DNA of 64,000 bases from an uncultured Lachnospiraceae bacterium (GTDB lineage Bacteria; Bacillota; Clostridia; Lachnospirales; Lachnospiraceae): NCBI GenBank assembly GCA_944384025.1, contig CALWRS010000003.1:62001-126000 (forward strand), in the 5' to 3' direction. A program made the translations under genes and the position numbers. Of the stretch, positions 32,298 to 42,092 are shown one piece after another. The stretch's first letter is position 1, and the number at the start of each line of letters is the position of its first letter. The notes beneath the pieces are model-generated. The model saw nothing but the letters and a program-made list of their open reading frames with translations, was not told the origin of the DNA and searched no databases.

Positions 32298-33761
32298 ATG
32301 AAATTAAGACAGATCTTGGAGCGTGTGAAATATAAGTTGGTGCAGGGAGATGTGGACGCAGAAATTTCCGGTGTGGCTTACGATTCGCGCGTTACGGCAA
32401 AGGGAAATCTCTTTGTCTGTATTCCGGGCACCGTAACGGACGGACACGATTACATTCCAATGGCAATGTCACACGGCGCAGCTGCTTTTATCGTCACCCG
32501 CGAAGTGTCCGTGCCGGAAGGAATTTGCGTCGTTTGTGTGGAAGACGCAAGAGAGGCGCTCGCCCTTTGCAGTGCAGCATGGTTTGACTACCCGGCAGAA
32601 AAACTGACGACAATTGGCATTACTGGAACAAAAGGGAAAACAACGACCGCGTATATGGTTTACCAAATGCTAAACAGCGCGGGAATCCGTACAGGGCTAA
32701 TCGGAACAGTAGAGACGGTTATTGGGGAGGAGCATCTTCCCGCTTCGCACTCTACGCCGGAGTCTTACATGGTGCAGAAGTATTTTGCGCAGATGGTAGA
32801 GGCGGGCTGCAAGGCAGTCGTTATGGAAGTGTCCTCGCAGGGGCTTAAAATGAAGCGCGTTGCGGGAATTGTCTACGATATCGGCCTGTTTACGAATTTG
32901 GAGCCAGATCATATCGGCCCAAGAGAGCACGAGAGCTTCGAAGAGTACTTGCAGTGCAAAAGCCTCCTGTTTCAGCAGTGCAAGCTTGGTCTTTTGAATG
33001 CGGACGATGCGCATACCGAAGAAATCCTGCAAGGGCACACCTGTCAGGTGCAGACTTACGGAACTAAGCAAGGCTGCGATTACCGCGCCGAGCAGATAAA
33101 TTTGCACAACTCCTTAGGGCAGATGGGCGTTCGCTACTGCCTAAGCGGAAAACAGAGCTTTCCGGTTGTTGTCAATATCCCTGGTGCATTTAGCGTCTAC
33201 AACAGTCTCGCGGCGATTAGTATTGCTTGCGAACTGGGCATTTCGCAGCAGTGTATGTTAAACTGTCTTCGTACGATTCGGGTTCGCGGACGCGTGGAGA
33301 TGGTTCCGGTTTCGGATCAATTTACGGTTATGGTTGACTATGCGCACAACGGCATGGCGCTAAGAAGTCTCTTGACAACGCTTCGTGAGTACGCTCCCAA
33401 CCGGCTTGTATGCGTCTTTGGCTGCGGCGGAAACCGCTCCAGAGAGCGGCGCTTTGAAATGGGAGAGATTTCCTCGCGGCTCTCGGATTTGACGATTGCT
33501 ACTTCGGATAACCCGCGCTTTGAAAACCCACAGGATATTCTGGACGATATTATTACAGGAATTCAAAAGGCTTCCGGGCAGTACGTTGCGATTATTGATC
33601 GGAGAGAAGCCATTCGCTACGCGTTAGCGAATGCGCAGCCGGGAGACTGCATTGTCGTTGCCGGAAAAGGCCATGAGGATTACCAAGAAATTAAAGGGGT
33701 AAAATACCCGATGGACGATCGGGATATGATACAAAGCGTGGCAAAGGAATTGTCGTTATGA
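32298..33761 (+). CDS. murE: UDP-MurNAc-tripeptide synthetase MurE, meso-DAP type
   Basis: A 487-residue ligase that adds meso-diaminopimelate to UDP-MurNAc-dipeptide. It has the N-terminal substrate domain (AYDSRVTAKGNLFVCIPG), the ATP motif GITGTKGKTTTAYMV (about 108-122), the carbamylated-Lys region and the C-terminal SDNPRFENPQ. The DNPR string is the meso-DAP specificity motif, which predicts DAP-type peptidoglycan. AATTTTTGAAACCTGGGGAGG precedes the start. The stop overlaps the murF start by 4 nt. Confidence 0.95.
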   Translation: MKLRQILERVKYKLVQGDVDAEISGVAYDSRVTAKGNLFVCIPGTVTDGHDYIPMAMSHGAAAFIVTREVSVPEGICVVCVEDAREALALCSAAWFDYPAEKLTTIGITGTKGKTTTAYMVYQMLNSAGIRTGLIGTVETVIGEEHLPASHSTPESYMVQKYFAQMVEAGCKAVVMEVSSQGLKMKRVAGIVYDIGLFTNLEPDHIGPREHESFEEYLQCKSLLFQQCKLGLLNADDAHTEEILQGHTCQVQTYGTKQGCDYRAEQINLHNSLGQMGVRYCLSGKQSFPVVVNIPGAFSVYNSLAAISIACELGISQQCMLNCLRTIRVRGRVEMVPVSDQFTVMVDYAHNGMALRSLLTTLREYAPNRLVCVFGCGGNRSRERRFEMGEISSRLSDLTIATSDNPRFENPQDILDDIITGIQKASGQYVAIIDRREAIRYALANAQPGDCIVVAGKGHEDYQEIKGVKYPMDDRDMIQSVAKELSL

Positions 33762-35218
33762 AAAGTTTAACGGTAAGAGAAATTACAGAGCTTGCGCAAG
33801 GCAGGCTTTTGCAGGGCGATTTACAGCAGCGCATCGATGCATTTAGTTTTTCCTCAAAAGAAGGAAACGAGACGACGCTGTTTCTTCCGATCGTGGGGGA
33901 ACGTGTGGACGCGCACGACTTTATTCCCGATGCGATGGCGCACGGCATGAGAGTCACTATGACGGAAAGAGAGCGCGTGGAGACCGGAGCAGAGGAAATG
34001 ACCTATATTGCGGTTGATTCCACGCGAGACGCCCTGCAGCGGCTTGGGAGGGCGTGGCGGCAGCGTTACAGCAGTGTTCCCGTAGTAGGCATTACCGGAA
34101 GCGTCGGAAAGACGACGACAAAGGAGATGATTTCTGCTGCGCTGCAAACGGTTGGCGTTGTTTTAAAAACCGAAGGAAATAAAAACGGACAGTTGGGCGT
34201 GCCGCTTATGATGATGCAGCTTTGCGAGCGCCAGAAGGGCGCCGTTATTGAAATGGGCATGAGCCTTTTTGGCGAAATGGCACGGATTGCGGAAGTGGCG
34301 CAGCCAAATTATGCAGTCATTACGAATATTGGCGTATCACACATCGGAAACCTGCATTCAAAGGAGAATATCCGCAAGGAAAAGCTGTGCATTTTAAACC
34401 AGATTCAAAAGCCTGCGATTGTATTTGTAAACGGCGATGACCCGCTGCTTGCTGCGCTGTGTCCGAATTCGCCGGAATTTGCGGGCTACGACGAAATTGC
34501 GCTGTATCCGAAGACGCGGGAGCAGCTTGTAAACGTGCGGTTTCGCTCGTATGGAACGGCCGCATGGTGCGATTACCGTGCAGAGTCCATAGAAGCTACA
34601 AAAGACGGCGTCGCCTTTTTGTACTGCCACGGGGAAGTCGCAGAGCGCGTGGAATTGTCTGTTCTTGGCAGACACAACGTGCAAAACGCAGTTGCAGCCA
34701 TGGCGGTTGCAGAGGCGGAAGGCATCGCCTCGTTTGTCGCAAAGCGCGGCTTAAAGGAGTATCGGCCGGTAGCAATGCGCGGAAACGTGGAGCAGCTTCC
34801 AAACGGCGTTTGGCTGATTGACGATACTTACAACGCCAGTCCGGATTCCATGAAAAGCGGCTTAGATATTCTGGATGCAGTGCAAAATTGCGGGCGAAAA
34901 ATCGCGGTGCTTGCCGATATTTTAGAGCTTGGAGAGCATTCCGAGCAATGCCACAAAGCGGTCGGGGATTTTGTATGTTCTCACGCGGTTGATATCTTGT
35001 TTACGATTGGAGAAGAGGCGCGGGCAATCGCCGGCGCTGCCCGGAAAAAACAGGGGATTCAAATCCATTCTTTTTCTGACAGAGAAGAAGCGTCGGAAAG
35101 TTTACTGACACTTTTGCAGGAAGGCGACGCAGTGCTTTTAAAAGGCTCTCGGGGAATGGGGCTTGACTGGCTTGCAAAGCAGGTGAGAGAGTATGCAGTA
35201 CGCGGACGTAATTCTTGA
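33758..35218 (+). CDS. murF: UDP-MurNAc-tripeptide-D-Ala-D-Ala ligase MurF
   Basis: A 486-residue ligase completing the UDP-MurNAc-pentapeptide. The ATP motif is GITGSVGKTTTKEMI, with NKNGQLGVPL, EMGMSLFGEMARIA, the NIGVSHIGNL region and WLIDDTYNASPDSM. It is translationally coupled to murE. The 3' end overlaps priA by 26 nt. MurD is in the distant dcw cluster and MraY/MurG are absent from the window. Confidence 0.95.
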   Translation: MKSLTVREITELAQGRLLQGDLQQRIDAFSFSSKEGNETTLFLPIVGERVDAHDFIPDAMAHGMRVTMTERERVETGAEEMTYIAVDSTRDALQRLGRAWRQRYSSVPVVGITGSVGKTTTKEMISAALQTVGVVLKTEGNKNGQLGVPLMMMQLCERQKGAVIEMGMSLFGEMARIAEVAQPNYAVITNIGVSHIGNLHSKENIRKEKLCILNQIQKPAIVFVNGDDPLLAALCPNSPEFAGYDEIALYPKTREQLVNVRFRSYGTAAWCDYRAESIEATKDGVAFLYCHGEVAERVELSVLGRHNVQNAVAAMAVAEAEGIASFVAKRGLKEYRPVAMRGNVEQLPNGVWLIDDTYNASPDSMKSGLDILDAVQNCGRKIAVLADILELGEHSEQCHKAVGDFVCSHAVDILFTIGEEARAIAGAARKKQGIQIHSFSDREEASESLLTLLQEGDAVLLKGSRGMGLDWLAKQVREYAVRGRNS

Positions 35219-37409
35219 CATTAGCGCGCCGTCGCTTGATAGGACGTTTCAGTACCGGATTCCGCCGGAATGGGAAAAGGAGGCGGTAATCGGGGCGCCT
35301 GTGCTTGTCCCTTTTGGACGCGGAAATACCGAAAGAAAAGGGTACATCGTAGGTCTTTGTGAGAACCCAAAACTGGAAGAAGGGCGGCTCAAATCGATTC
35401 TTGGCGTTTGCAAACGGGGGCTTGCTATCGAAGATTCTCTTGTAGAGCTCGCTTATTGGATGAAAGAGCATTACGGCGGAACGTGGAACGACGCGCTGCG
35501 CACAGTGATTCCGGTAAAGGGGTCGGTAGGGCGCAGAGAGGAAAGAGAAGTTGTTGCAAAAAAAGACGCCGCAGATCTTTTTGCTGCCGGAGAAAGCGCA
35601 GAAAAAAAGCATCACGGCGCAAAGGCCAGGCTTCTTTATCAGCTAAGCGAGCAGCCGGTTATACCATACGAAGTCGTAGCAGGGAAAATGCACTGCGCAC
35701 CGGCGACTGTGCGCTCCTTAGAAAAGGCAGGGTATTTGGAAGTTCGCAAAAAAAAGAAAGAGCAAAGAGCAGGCGAAGGGCACCGGCTTTTGCTAAGCCC
35801 GGAACAAGAAGCAGCGGCAGAGAAAGTTATCGGAGCGCTTGGGAGTGCTAAGACTTTTTTGCTGTTTGGCGTTACGGGCAGCGGGAAAACCGAAGTTTAT
35901 CTTCGCGTAATTTCCGAAGTGTTGGCAAGAGGCGGGCAGAGCATTGTCCTGATTCCGGAAATTGCGCTGACGTATCAGACGGTTATGCGGTTTTATCGCT
36001 GCTTTGGCGACCGTGTAGCGTTTTTGCACTCGCGAATGTCAAAAGGCGAGCGCTACGAAATCAGCGAGCGAGCAAAAAGGGGCGAAATCTCCGTAATGAT
36101 CGGACCGCGCTCCGCCCTGTTTACGCCCTTTCCTAATTTGTCGCTGATTGTCGTGGATGAGGAACACGAAAGCTCTTATAAAAGCGAGAGCGCACCGCGT
36201 TATCACGCGCGGCGCACAGCAGTAAAGCGTGCAGAAATGGCAGGTGCGACCGTACTGCTTGGCTCGGCTACCCCGTCCCTAGAAAGCTACCAGCGCGCGC
36301 TTTTGGGAGAGTACGGCCTTTTGACGCTTACAAAACGCGCAAACAAAGCGACGCTTCCAAAAGCCAGCATCGTTGATATGCGTCAGGAATTTGCTGAAAA
36401 GAATCGCTCTGTTTTTAGCCGCTGCCTTCGGGAGAAGATGCAGGACAGGTTGGATAAAGGCGAGCAGATCATGCTGTTTTTAAATCGCAGAGGGTATTCC
36501 GGGTTTTTGTCTTGCAGAAGCTGCGGAGAAGCGCTTTATTGTCCGCATTGCGACGTGACGCTTACCGCGCATAAAAGCGGACGGCTGCAATGTCATTACT
36601 GCGGCTATCAAACGGACGTTCCGAAGCGCTGTCCGTCGTGCGGGTCGCCGTATTTGGCAGGTTTTGGAACGGGGACGCAGAAAATAGAAGAACTTGTAAA
36701 AACAGAATTTCCCATGGCGCGTGTACTTCGCATGGATGCGGACACTACCCGAACGAAGGACGGCTACGAGCGCATTCTAGATGCATTTGCCGACCATCGT
36801 GCGGATGTTTTGGTTGGAACGCAGATGATTGTAAAAGGACACGACTTTGGCGGTGTGACGCTTGTGGGCGTACTGGCAGCGGATTTGTCGCTGCTTGCAT
36901 CAGATTTTCGGGCAGCGGAGCGGACATTTCAGCTGCTTGCACAGGCAGCGGGGAGAGCCGGCCGCGACGCTAAGCAAGGAGAGGTTGTGATTCAGACTTA
37001 CCAGCCGGAGCATTACGCTATTTTGGCGGCCGCAAAGCAGGACTACCCTTTGTTTTATCAAGAGGAGATGGAGTTTCGCAACGCTATGCACTACCCTCCC
37101 GCCGGGCACATGCTTCTTGTTTTGGGGATGGCCGCAAGCGAAGCGCAGCTAATAGCGGAGATGGAAAAGCTGCAAAAGGACGCAGGGGAATACGCCGAAA
37201 AGAAAGGACAGGCATATACGTGGCTTGGACCGGTTCCGGCTAGGATGCGTAAAGCGAACGATATTTATCGAGCGGTTATTTATGTAAAGCACAAAGATTA
37301 CGATGCGCTTGTCGATGTAAAAAACCGCATGGAGCAGCAGTATTTGTCCGGAGAAATCGGGCGGAACTGCCGCATACAATTTGATTTCGATCCAATAAAT
37401 ATGTATTAA
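35193..37409 (+). CDS. priA: Primosomal replication protein PriA (helicase)
   Basis: A 738-residue DNA helicase that restarts stalled replication forks. It has an N-terminal DNA-binding domain (YADVILDISAPSLDRTFQY), Walker A LFGVTGSGKTEVY, a DEEH box in IVVDEEHE and eight zinc-binding cysteines arranged as CRSCGEALYCPHCD, then CHYCGY and CPSCGS. The C-terminal helicase motifs include GTQMIVKGHDF and QAAGRAGRD. It starts 26 nt inside murF at ATG 35193 (preceding GTGAGAGAGT is a weak site). The length fits the family. Confidence 0.95.
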   Translation: MQYADVILDISAPSLDRTFQYRIPPEWEKEAVIGAPVLVPFGRGNTERKGYIVGLCENPKLEEGRLKSILGVCKRGLAIEDSLVELAYWMKEHYGGTWNDALRTVIPVKGSVGRREEREVVAKKDAADLFAAGESAEKKHHGAKARLLYQLSEQPVIPYEVVAGKMHCAPATVRSLEKAGYLEVRKKKKEQRAGEGHRLLLSPEQEAAAEKVIGALGSAKTFLLFGVTGSGKTEVYLRVISEVLARGGQSIVLIPEIALTYQTVMRFYRCFGDRVAFLHSRMSKGERYEISERAKRGEISVMIGPRSALFTPFPNLSLIVVDEEHESSYKSESAPRYHARRTAVKRAEMAGATVLLGSATPSLESYQRALLGEYGLLTLTKRANKATLPKASIVDMRQEFAEKNRSVFSRCLREKMQDRLDKGEQIMLFLNRRGYSGFLSCRSCGEALYCPHCDVTLTAHKSGRLQCHYCGYQTDVPKRCPSCGSPYLAGFGTGTQKIEELVKTEFPMARVLRMDADTTRTKDGYERILDAFADHRADVLVGTQMIVKGHDFGGVTLVGVLAADLSLLASDFRAAERTFQLLAQAAGRAGRDAKQGEVVIQTYQPEHYAILAAAKQDYPLFYQEEMEFRNAMHYPPAGHMLLVLGMAASEAQLIAEMEKLQKDAGEYAEKKGQAYTWLGPVPARMRKANDIYRAVIYVKHKDYDALVDVKNRMEQQYLSGEIGRNCRIQFDFDPINMY

Positions 37410-37428
37410 AAAGAAAGAGGGAAAAACG

Positions 37429-37911
37429 ATGGCAATTCGCAGAATAAGAATTCAGGGAGACAGCGTACTTACAAAGACGGCAAAGGAGATTCCGGAAGTG
37501 ACCGGACGCATTCGGACGCTGGCGGAAGATATGCTTGAGACGATGTACGACGCAGAAGGCGTTGGACTTGCCGCACCGCAGGTTGGCATTTTAAAGCGAA
37601 TCGTAGTGATTGACGTTTCGGAGGAGCGCAACCAGCCGGTAGTGCTTATTAACCCGGTTATTGTTGAGGCGCAGGGCGAGCAGACCGGCTACGAAGGATG
37701 CTTAAGCGTCCCCGGAAAGAGCGGTCTTGTAACGCGTCCGATGCATGTGCGCGTTAAAGCCAGAAACTTAGATTTCGAAGAAGTGGAGCTGGAAGCAGAC
37801 GAGTTTTTTGCGCGCGCCGTCTGCCACGAGCTGGATCATCTGGACGGGTGCTTGTATGTGTCGAAGGTAGAGGGCGAGTTAATCGATCCTACGACGCTTG
37901 AGGAGGAATAA
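37429..37911 (+). CDS. def: Peptide deformylase
   Basis: A 160-residue metallo-hydrolase that removes the formyl group from new proteins. The three motifs are GVGLAAPQVG (about 44-53), EGCLSVPG and the zinc-binding HELDHLDG. It overlaps fmt by a single base. AAAGAGGG is upstream. The co-location with fmt, which adds the formyl group to initiator tRNA, is standard. Confidence 0.97.
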   Translation: MAIRRIRIQGDSVLTKTAKEIPEVTGRIRTLAEDMLETMYDAEGVGLAAPQVGILKRIVVIDVSEERNQPVVLINPVIVEAQGEQTGYEGCLSVPGKSGLVTRPMHVRVKARNLDFEEVELEADEFFARAVCHELDHLDGCLYVSKVEGELIDPTTLEEE

Positions 37912-38849
37912 TGGAAAAGAAAATGCGCATTGTTTACATGGGAACGCCGGAGCTTGCCGCCGTTATTTTGGAGCGGCTGCTTGCCGCCGGATACGACGTT
38001 TCCCTTGTGGTTACGCAGCCGGACCGGCCAAAGGGCAGGGGCGGAGCGCTTTCGCAGTCTCCTGTGAAAGCGCTTGCAACAAAACGGGGCGTGCCGGTTT
38101 TCCAGCCGGAAAAAGTCCGGCTGCCGGAAGCGGTTCGCGTCATTCGCAAAGCGAAGCCCGATATGATTATCGTAGCGGCATTTGGACAGATTTTGCCAAA
38201 GGAAATTCTTGCACTTCCTCGTTTTGGATGCGTCAACGTGCACGCTTCGCTGCTGCCTAAGTATCGCGGTGCGGCGCCGATTCAGTGGGCGATTTTAGAC
38301 GGAGAAAAAGAGACCGGCGTCAGTATTATGGCAATGGACGAGGGGCTTGATACCGGAGCGGTTTACAGCCGGATGATTGTGCCGATTTTGGCAACGGATA
38401 CAGCGGGAAGCCTGCACGATAAGCTGGCGGCAGCAGGAGCGCAGGCGCTTTTGGACGCAATCCCGAAAATTGCAGACGGTACGCTTTTGCCTGTTGCGCA
38501 AGGCGAGTCGCCAACGCCGTATGCCGCGCAGATTAAAAAAGAAATGGGCAAACTCGATTTTACAAAAAGCGCGGAGGAGCTGGAGAGGCGAATTCGTGGT
38601 CTGAACCCATGGCCGAGCGCATATACGTATTTGCACGGCAAGCAGTGCAAATTCTGGCAGGCAGAGACGGCAGAGGGAGACGGCGAGCCGGGAGTTGTTG
38701 CAGAAGTCTCGCGCGAGGCGATTTATGTACAGACCGGAAAAGGGCGGCTTGTGCTACGGGAAATTCAAATAGAAGGGAAGCCGCGGATGAAGGTTGCGGA
38801 TTTCCTGCGCGGAAATCAAGTTGCAGCGGGAGAGCATTTTGGAGAATAA
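37911..38849 (+). CDS. fmt: Methionyl-tRNA formyltransferase
   Basis: A 312-residue enzyme that formylates Met-tRNA(fMet) using 10-formyl-THF. The N-terminal catalytic domain begins MRIVYMGTPELA and holds the active site VNVHASLLPKYRGAAPIQWAI. A C-terminal OB-like tRNA-binding domain starts near residue 205 (IRGLNPWPSAYTYLHGK). Its start overlaps the def stop codon. Length is normal. Confidence 0.96.
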   Translation: MEKKMRIVYMGTPELAAVILERLLAAGYDVSLVVTQPDRPKGRGGALSQSPVKALATKRGVPVFQPEKVRLPEAVRVIRKAKPDMIIVAAFGQILPKEILALPRFGCVNVHASLLPKYRGAAPIQWAILDGEKETGVSIMAMDEGLDTGAVYSRMIVPILATDTAGSLHDKLAAAGAQALLDAIPKIADGTLLPVAQGESPTPYAAQIKKEMGKLDFTKSAEELERRIRGLNPWPSAYTYLHGKQCKFWQAETAEGDGEPGVVAEVSREAIYVQTGKGRLVLREIQIEGKPRMKVADFLRGNQVAAGEHFGE

Positions 38850-38864
38850 AAGAGGGAGATTTCT

Positions 38865-40247
38865 ATGACAGCACGGGAATTAACGCTTGAGATGCTTATG
38901 CAAGTAAACGAAGGGGAAAAACTAAGTCATCATGTAATTCACCGAATGCTGTCGGTTCATACGGAGCTTTCGGAAGACGACCGCGCCCTTGCAACGCGTT
39001 TGTTTTACGGAACGCTTGAGCGGCAGCTGACGCTCGACTGGATTTTAGAGAGGCAGACCGGGCGGAGCATGGCAGGGCAGAAACCAAAAGTGCGCAACCT
39101 CCTTCGCATGGGCGCGTACCAGCTTTTATTTATGCAGCAAATCCCTCCTTCCGCAGCCTGCAACGAGGCGGTCAATCTCATTAAGAAAAAGGGTCCCTCA
39201 GGGCTTTCCGGACTTATAAACGGCGTCCTGCGGGCAATTGCAAGAAATGTTGAAAGCAGCGGCGGCACGCAAAACTACTTAAAGCTGTTTGCGGAAGATA
39301 TGACGGAAACAGAAAAGCTGTGTTTTTTCTACTCGATGCCGGTATGGCTTGTCAGCTATTGGCGCAAGCTGTATCCCTTGGAAGTTGTGCAAAAGATGCT
39401 CGCGGCGTTTTTGGAGGAACAGCCCACAACCATTCGGCTCAATACAGCGCGCTGGACAATGGAGGAACTAAAACAAAGCCTGCAAAAGGACGGTGTCACG
39501 TGGGAAGAAGCGCGCTATGCGCAGAACGCTTTGCGGATTCGTTTTCGCGGCAGCGTGCAGAAGCTCTCGGCGTACCGCAAAGGCATGTGCAGCGTTCAGG
39601 ACGAAAGCTCTATCCTTGCGGGAGAAATTCTGCCTCTAGAAAAAGACATGTTTGTGCTTGATGTGTGCGGTGCGCCCGGAGGAAAGGCGTTACACGCAGC
39701 GGAGAGGCTTATGACTCTTGGAGGAGGAACTGTGCTTGCCAGAGATATAAGCGATAAGAAAGCGGAAGGGATTTACGATCAGGGAATGCGGCTTGGACTT
39801 AAAGGTCTGTTTTGCGAGATGAGGGACGCGCGGCGGTGTGACCTGATGCTTCGGGAAGTCGCAGACATTGTTATTGCAGATTTGCCTTGCTCGGGGCTTG
39901 GCGTAATTGGAAGAAAGCCGGACATCAAGTGGAAAACAGAATTTGAAGACATTGTAGCGCTTGCAAAAATACAGCGGGAGATTCTTTTGGCAGCGGCTCC
40001 TTGCGTGAGGCCCGGCGGATATTTGTGCTACTCTACCTGTACGCTCACAAAAGAAGAAAACGCGGATAATGTTGCCCTTTTGCAGAAGCTAGGATTTTCC
40101 TTGACGCCAATCACAAATCGGCTGTCGGAAAAATTGTCGGGAGAAAAAACGGAGCAGGGCATTTTGGAGCTTGTGCCGGGAATTTACGAAACCGACGGTT
40201 TCTTCGCTGCCCTGCTGCAAAAAGAGGAAGACATAGATGAAGACTGA
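38865..40247 (+). CDS. rsmB: 16S rRNA (cytosine-967-C5)-methyltransferase RsmB
   Basis: A 460-residue methyltransferase. A NusB-like N-terminal domain (about 1-140, LATRLFYGTLERQLTLDWIL) is followed by the SAM domain with VLDVCGAPGGKALHAAE, the ADLPCSGLGVIGRKPDIKW motif containing the PC catalytic cysteine, and the second cysteine in YSTCTL. It carries out m5C967 in 16S rRNA. It overlaps rlmN by 11 nt. Confidence 0.95.
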   Translation: MTARELTLEMLMQVNEGEKLSHHVIHRMLSVHTELSEDDRALATRLFYGTLERQLTLDWILERQTGRSMAGQKPKVRNLLRMGAYQLLFMQQIPPSAACNEAVNLIKKKGPSGLSGLINGVLRAIARNVESSGGTQNYLKLFAEDMTETEKLCFFYSMPVWLVSYWRKLYPLEVVQKMLAAFLEEQPTTIRLNTARWTMEELKQSLQKDGVTWEEARYAQNALRIRFRGSVQKLSAYRKGMCSVQDESSILAGEILPLEKDMFVLDVCGAPGGKALHAAERLMTLGGGTVLARDISDKKAEGIYDQGMRLGLKGLFCEMRDARRCDLMLREVADIVIADLPCSGLGVIGRKPDIKWKTEFEDIVALAKIQREILLAAAPCVRPGGYLCYSTCTLTKEENADNVALLQKLGFSLTPITNRLSEKLSGEKTEQGILELVPGIYETDGFFAALLQKEEDIDED

Positions 40248-41280
40248 TTTAAAGTGCCTTACGATGCAGCAGCTGCAAAATGTGCTGCAGGAAATGTCGG
40301 AAAAGCCGTTTCGCGCAAAACAAATCTATTCGTGGATGCACCAAAAGCTTGTCACTTCGTTTGAGGAGATGACGAACCTTTCAAACAGCCTGCGCAAACA
40401 CCTAGGGGAACGTTTTACTTGTACTTCCTTAGAAAAGCTGGTAATGTTATCCTCTAAGGACGGCAGTACGCAAAAGTACTTATTTCGCCTTGCGGACGGA
40501 AACGTAATAGAGACGGTTTTTATGCGCTATCGGCACGGAAACTCCGTTTGCATTTCCTCACAGGTTGGGTGCCGTATGGGATGCACGTTTTGCGCATCGG
40601 CCATTGGAGGAAAAATTCGCGATTTAACGGTAGGCGAGCTGCTTGAGCAAATTTACGCAGTGACACGCGATACGGGCGAGCACGTTTCCCACGTAGTTGT
40701 TATGGGAACCGGGGAGCCGCTTGATAATTACGAAAACCTTCTTCAGTTTATTGAGATGTTAACGGATGAGAACGGGCTTCATATCAGCCAAAGAAACGTA
40801 ACGGTTTCTACTTGCGGTTTACTAGAGCCGTTACGGCGTCTTGCGCAAAGAAAGCTCGCAATTACGCTGGCGCTTTCGCTTCATGCGCCAAACGACGAAC
40901 TGCGCAGGCAGCTGATGCCCTCGGCACGCACATGCAGTATTGCGCAGCTGCTTGCCGTGTGCGACGAATACTTCCGGCAAACGGGCCGCCGCGTTAGCTA
41001 CGAGTACAGCTTAATTAAAGGCGTGAACGACCGCCCGGAGCACGCGCATCAGCTTGTGGAACTTTTGCGCGGAAAGAACTGTCACGTCAATTTGATACCG
41101 ATCAATCCGATAAAGGAGAACGATTACCACCGGTCAGATGTTACAAATGTGTTAAGTTTTCAGAAAATTCTTGAAACTGGGAAAATAAATGTTACTATAA
41201 GAAGAGAGATGGGTTCGGATATAGATGCGGCGTGCGGTCAGCTGCGGCGCAGATATATGGACAACCCGGAAAAGAGTTGA
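40237..41280 (+). CDS. rlmN: 23S rRNA/tRNA (adenine-C2)-methyltransferase RlmN
   Basis: A 347-residue radical-SAM methyltransferase that makes m2A2503 in 23S rRNA. The Fe-S cysteines are in GCRMGCTFC, with VVMGTGEPLDNY and the terminal NVTIRREMGSDIDAACGQL carrying the resolving-loop cysteine. ATG 40237 lies in the rsmB end behind AGAGGAAGAC. Length is standard. Confidence 0.96.
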   Translation: MKTDLKCLTMQQLQNVLQEMSEKPFRAKQIYSWMHQKLVTSFEEMTNLSNSLRKHLGERFTCTSLEKLVMLSSKDGSTQKYLFRLADGNVIETVFMRYRHGNSVCISSQVGCRMGCTFCASAIGGKIRDLTVGELLEQIYAVTRDTGEHVSHVVVMGTGEPLDNYENLLQFIEMLTDENGLHISQRNVTVSTCGLLEPLRRLAQRKLAITLALSLHAPNDELRRQLMPSARTCSIAQLLAVCDEYFRQTGRRVSYEYSLIKGVNDRPEHAHQLVELLRGKNCHVNLIPINPIKENDYHRSDVTNVLSFQKILETGKINVTIRREMGSDIDAACGQLRRRYMDNPEKS

Positions 41281-41302
41281 CCGGAGGGAAGTGTGAAAAC
41301 AC

Positions 41303-42034
41303 ATGGCGACTATGAACACTTGCGCAGTAACGGATATTGGAGCAAAGAGAACGTCAAATCAGGATTTTTATTTTTGCAGTGACAGCCCAGTTGGAATTCT
41401 TCCGAATCTTTACATTGTGGCAGATGGAATGGGAGGACACAACGCAGGGGACATCGCTTCCCGCTTTTGCGTGGAGCGGTTTACGGAGCTTGTAGAAACG
41501 AGCCGGGAGCGCACGCCGATTCAGGTAATCGAAGACGCCCTAAAGACGACAAACGAGGAGCTCATTGCCAAAGCGAACGGGCAAAGCGACTTTGAAGGAA
41601 TGGGAACGACGTTTGTTATGGCTACGCTTTTAAACGACGGCTCGGCTTTAATTGCGAACATTGGGGACAGCCGCCTGTACTTGATTAACGACGAAATTCG
41701 ACAAATTACGCAGGACCATTCGCTTGTGGCGGAGATGGTGCGCAGCGGGGATTTGAAAAAAGAAGAGGCGCGTTATCACCCGAATAAAAACGTTGTTTTG
41801 CGCGCGCTGAGCACGCACAACGTTGTAAGTCCGGATTTTTATCGCGTAAAAGTCCACAGCGGCGACTATTTGCTATTGTGTTCGGATGGACTTTCGGATA
41901 TGATAGAGGAAGCGGAAATGCAAAAGCTGGTCAACGAATACGAAGAAGTTGAGGATATCACAAGGAAGATGGTGGCGCTTGCCAACGAAAACGGCGGCAA
42001 AGACAACATCACCTTGATATTGATACGTGTGTAA
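41303..42034 (+). CDS. stp: PP2C-family serine/threonine phosphatase (Stp)
   Basis: A 243-residue metal-dependent phosphatase and partner of the PrkC kinase. Visible motifs are TDIGAKRTSNQDF, VADGMGGHNAGD, GMGTTFVMA, NIGDSRLYLI, LCSDGLSDMIE and GGKDNITLILI. All metal-binding aspartates expected for the family are present. It has GGAGGGAAG upstream. The 58-bp gap to prkC contains no terminator, so the two are one unit. Confidence 0.95.
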   Translation: MATMNTCAVTDIGAKRTSNQDFYFCSDSPVGILPNLYIVADGMGGHNAGDIASRFCVERFTELVETSRERTPIQVIEDALKTTNEELIAKANGQSDFEGMGTTFVMATLLNDGSALIANIGDSRLYLINDEIRQITQDHSLVAEMVRSGDLKKEEARYHPNKNVVLRALSTHNVVSPDFYRVKVHSGDYLLLCSDGLSDMIEEAEMQKLVNEYEEVEDITRKMVALANENGGKDNITLILIRV

Positions 42035-42092
42035 CAAAATATGAATGGCGAACGTGGGATTTTGGTGACGCCAGAAAGGTTAGGTAAGGATA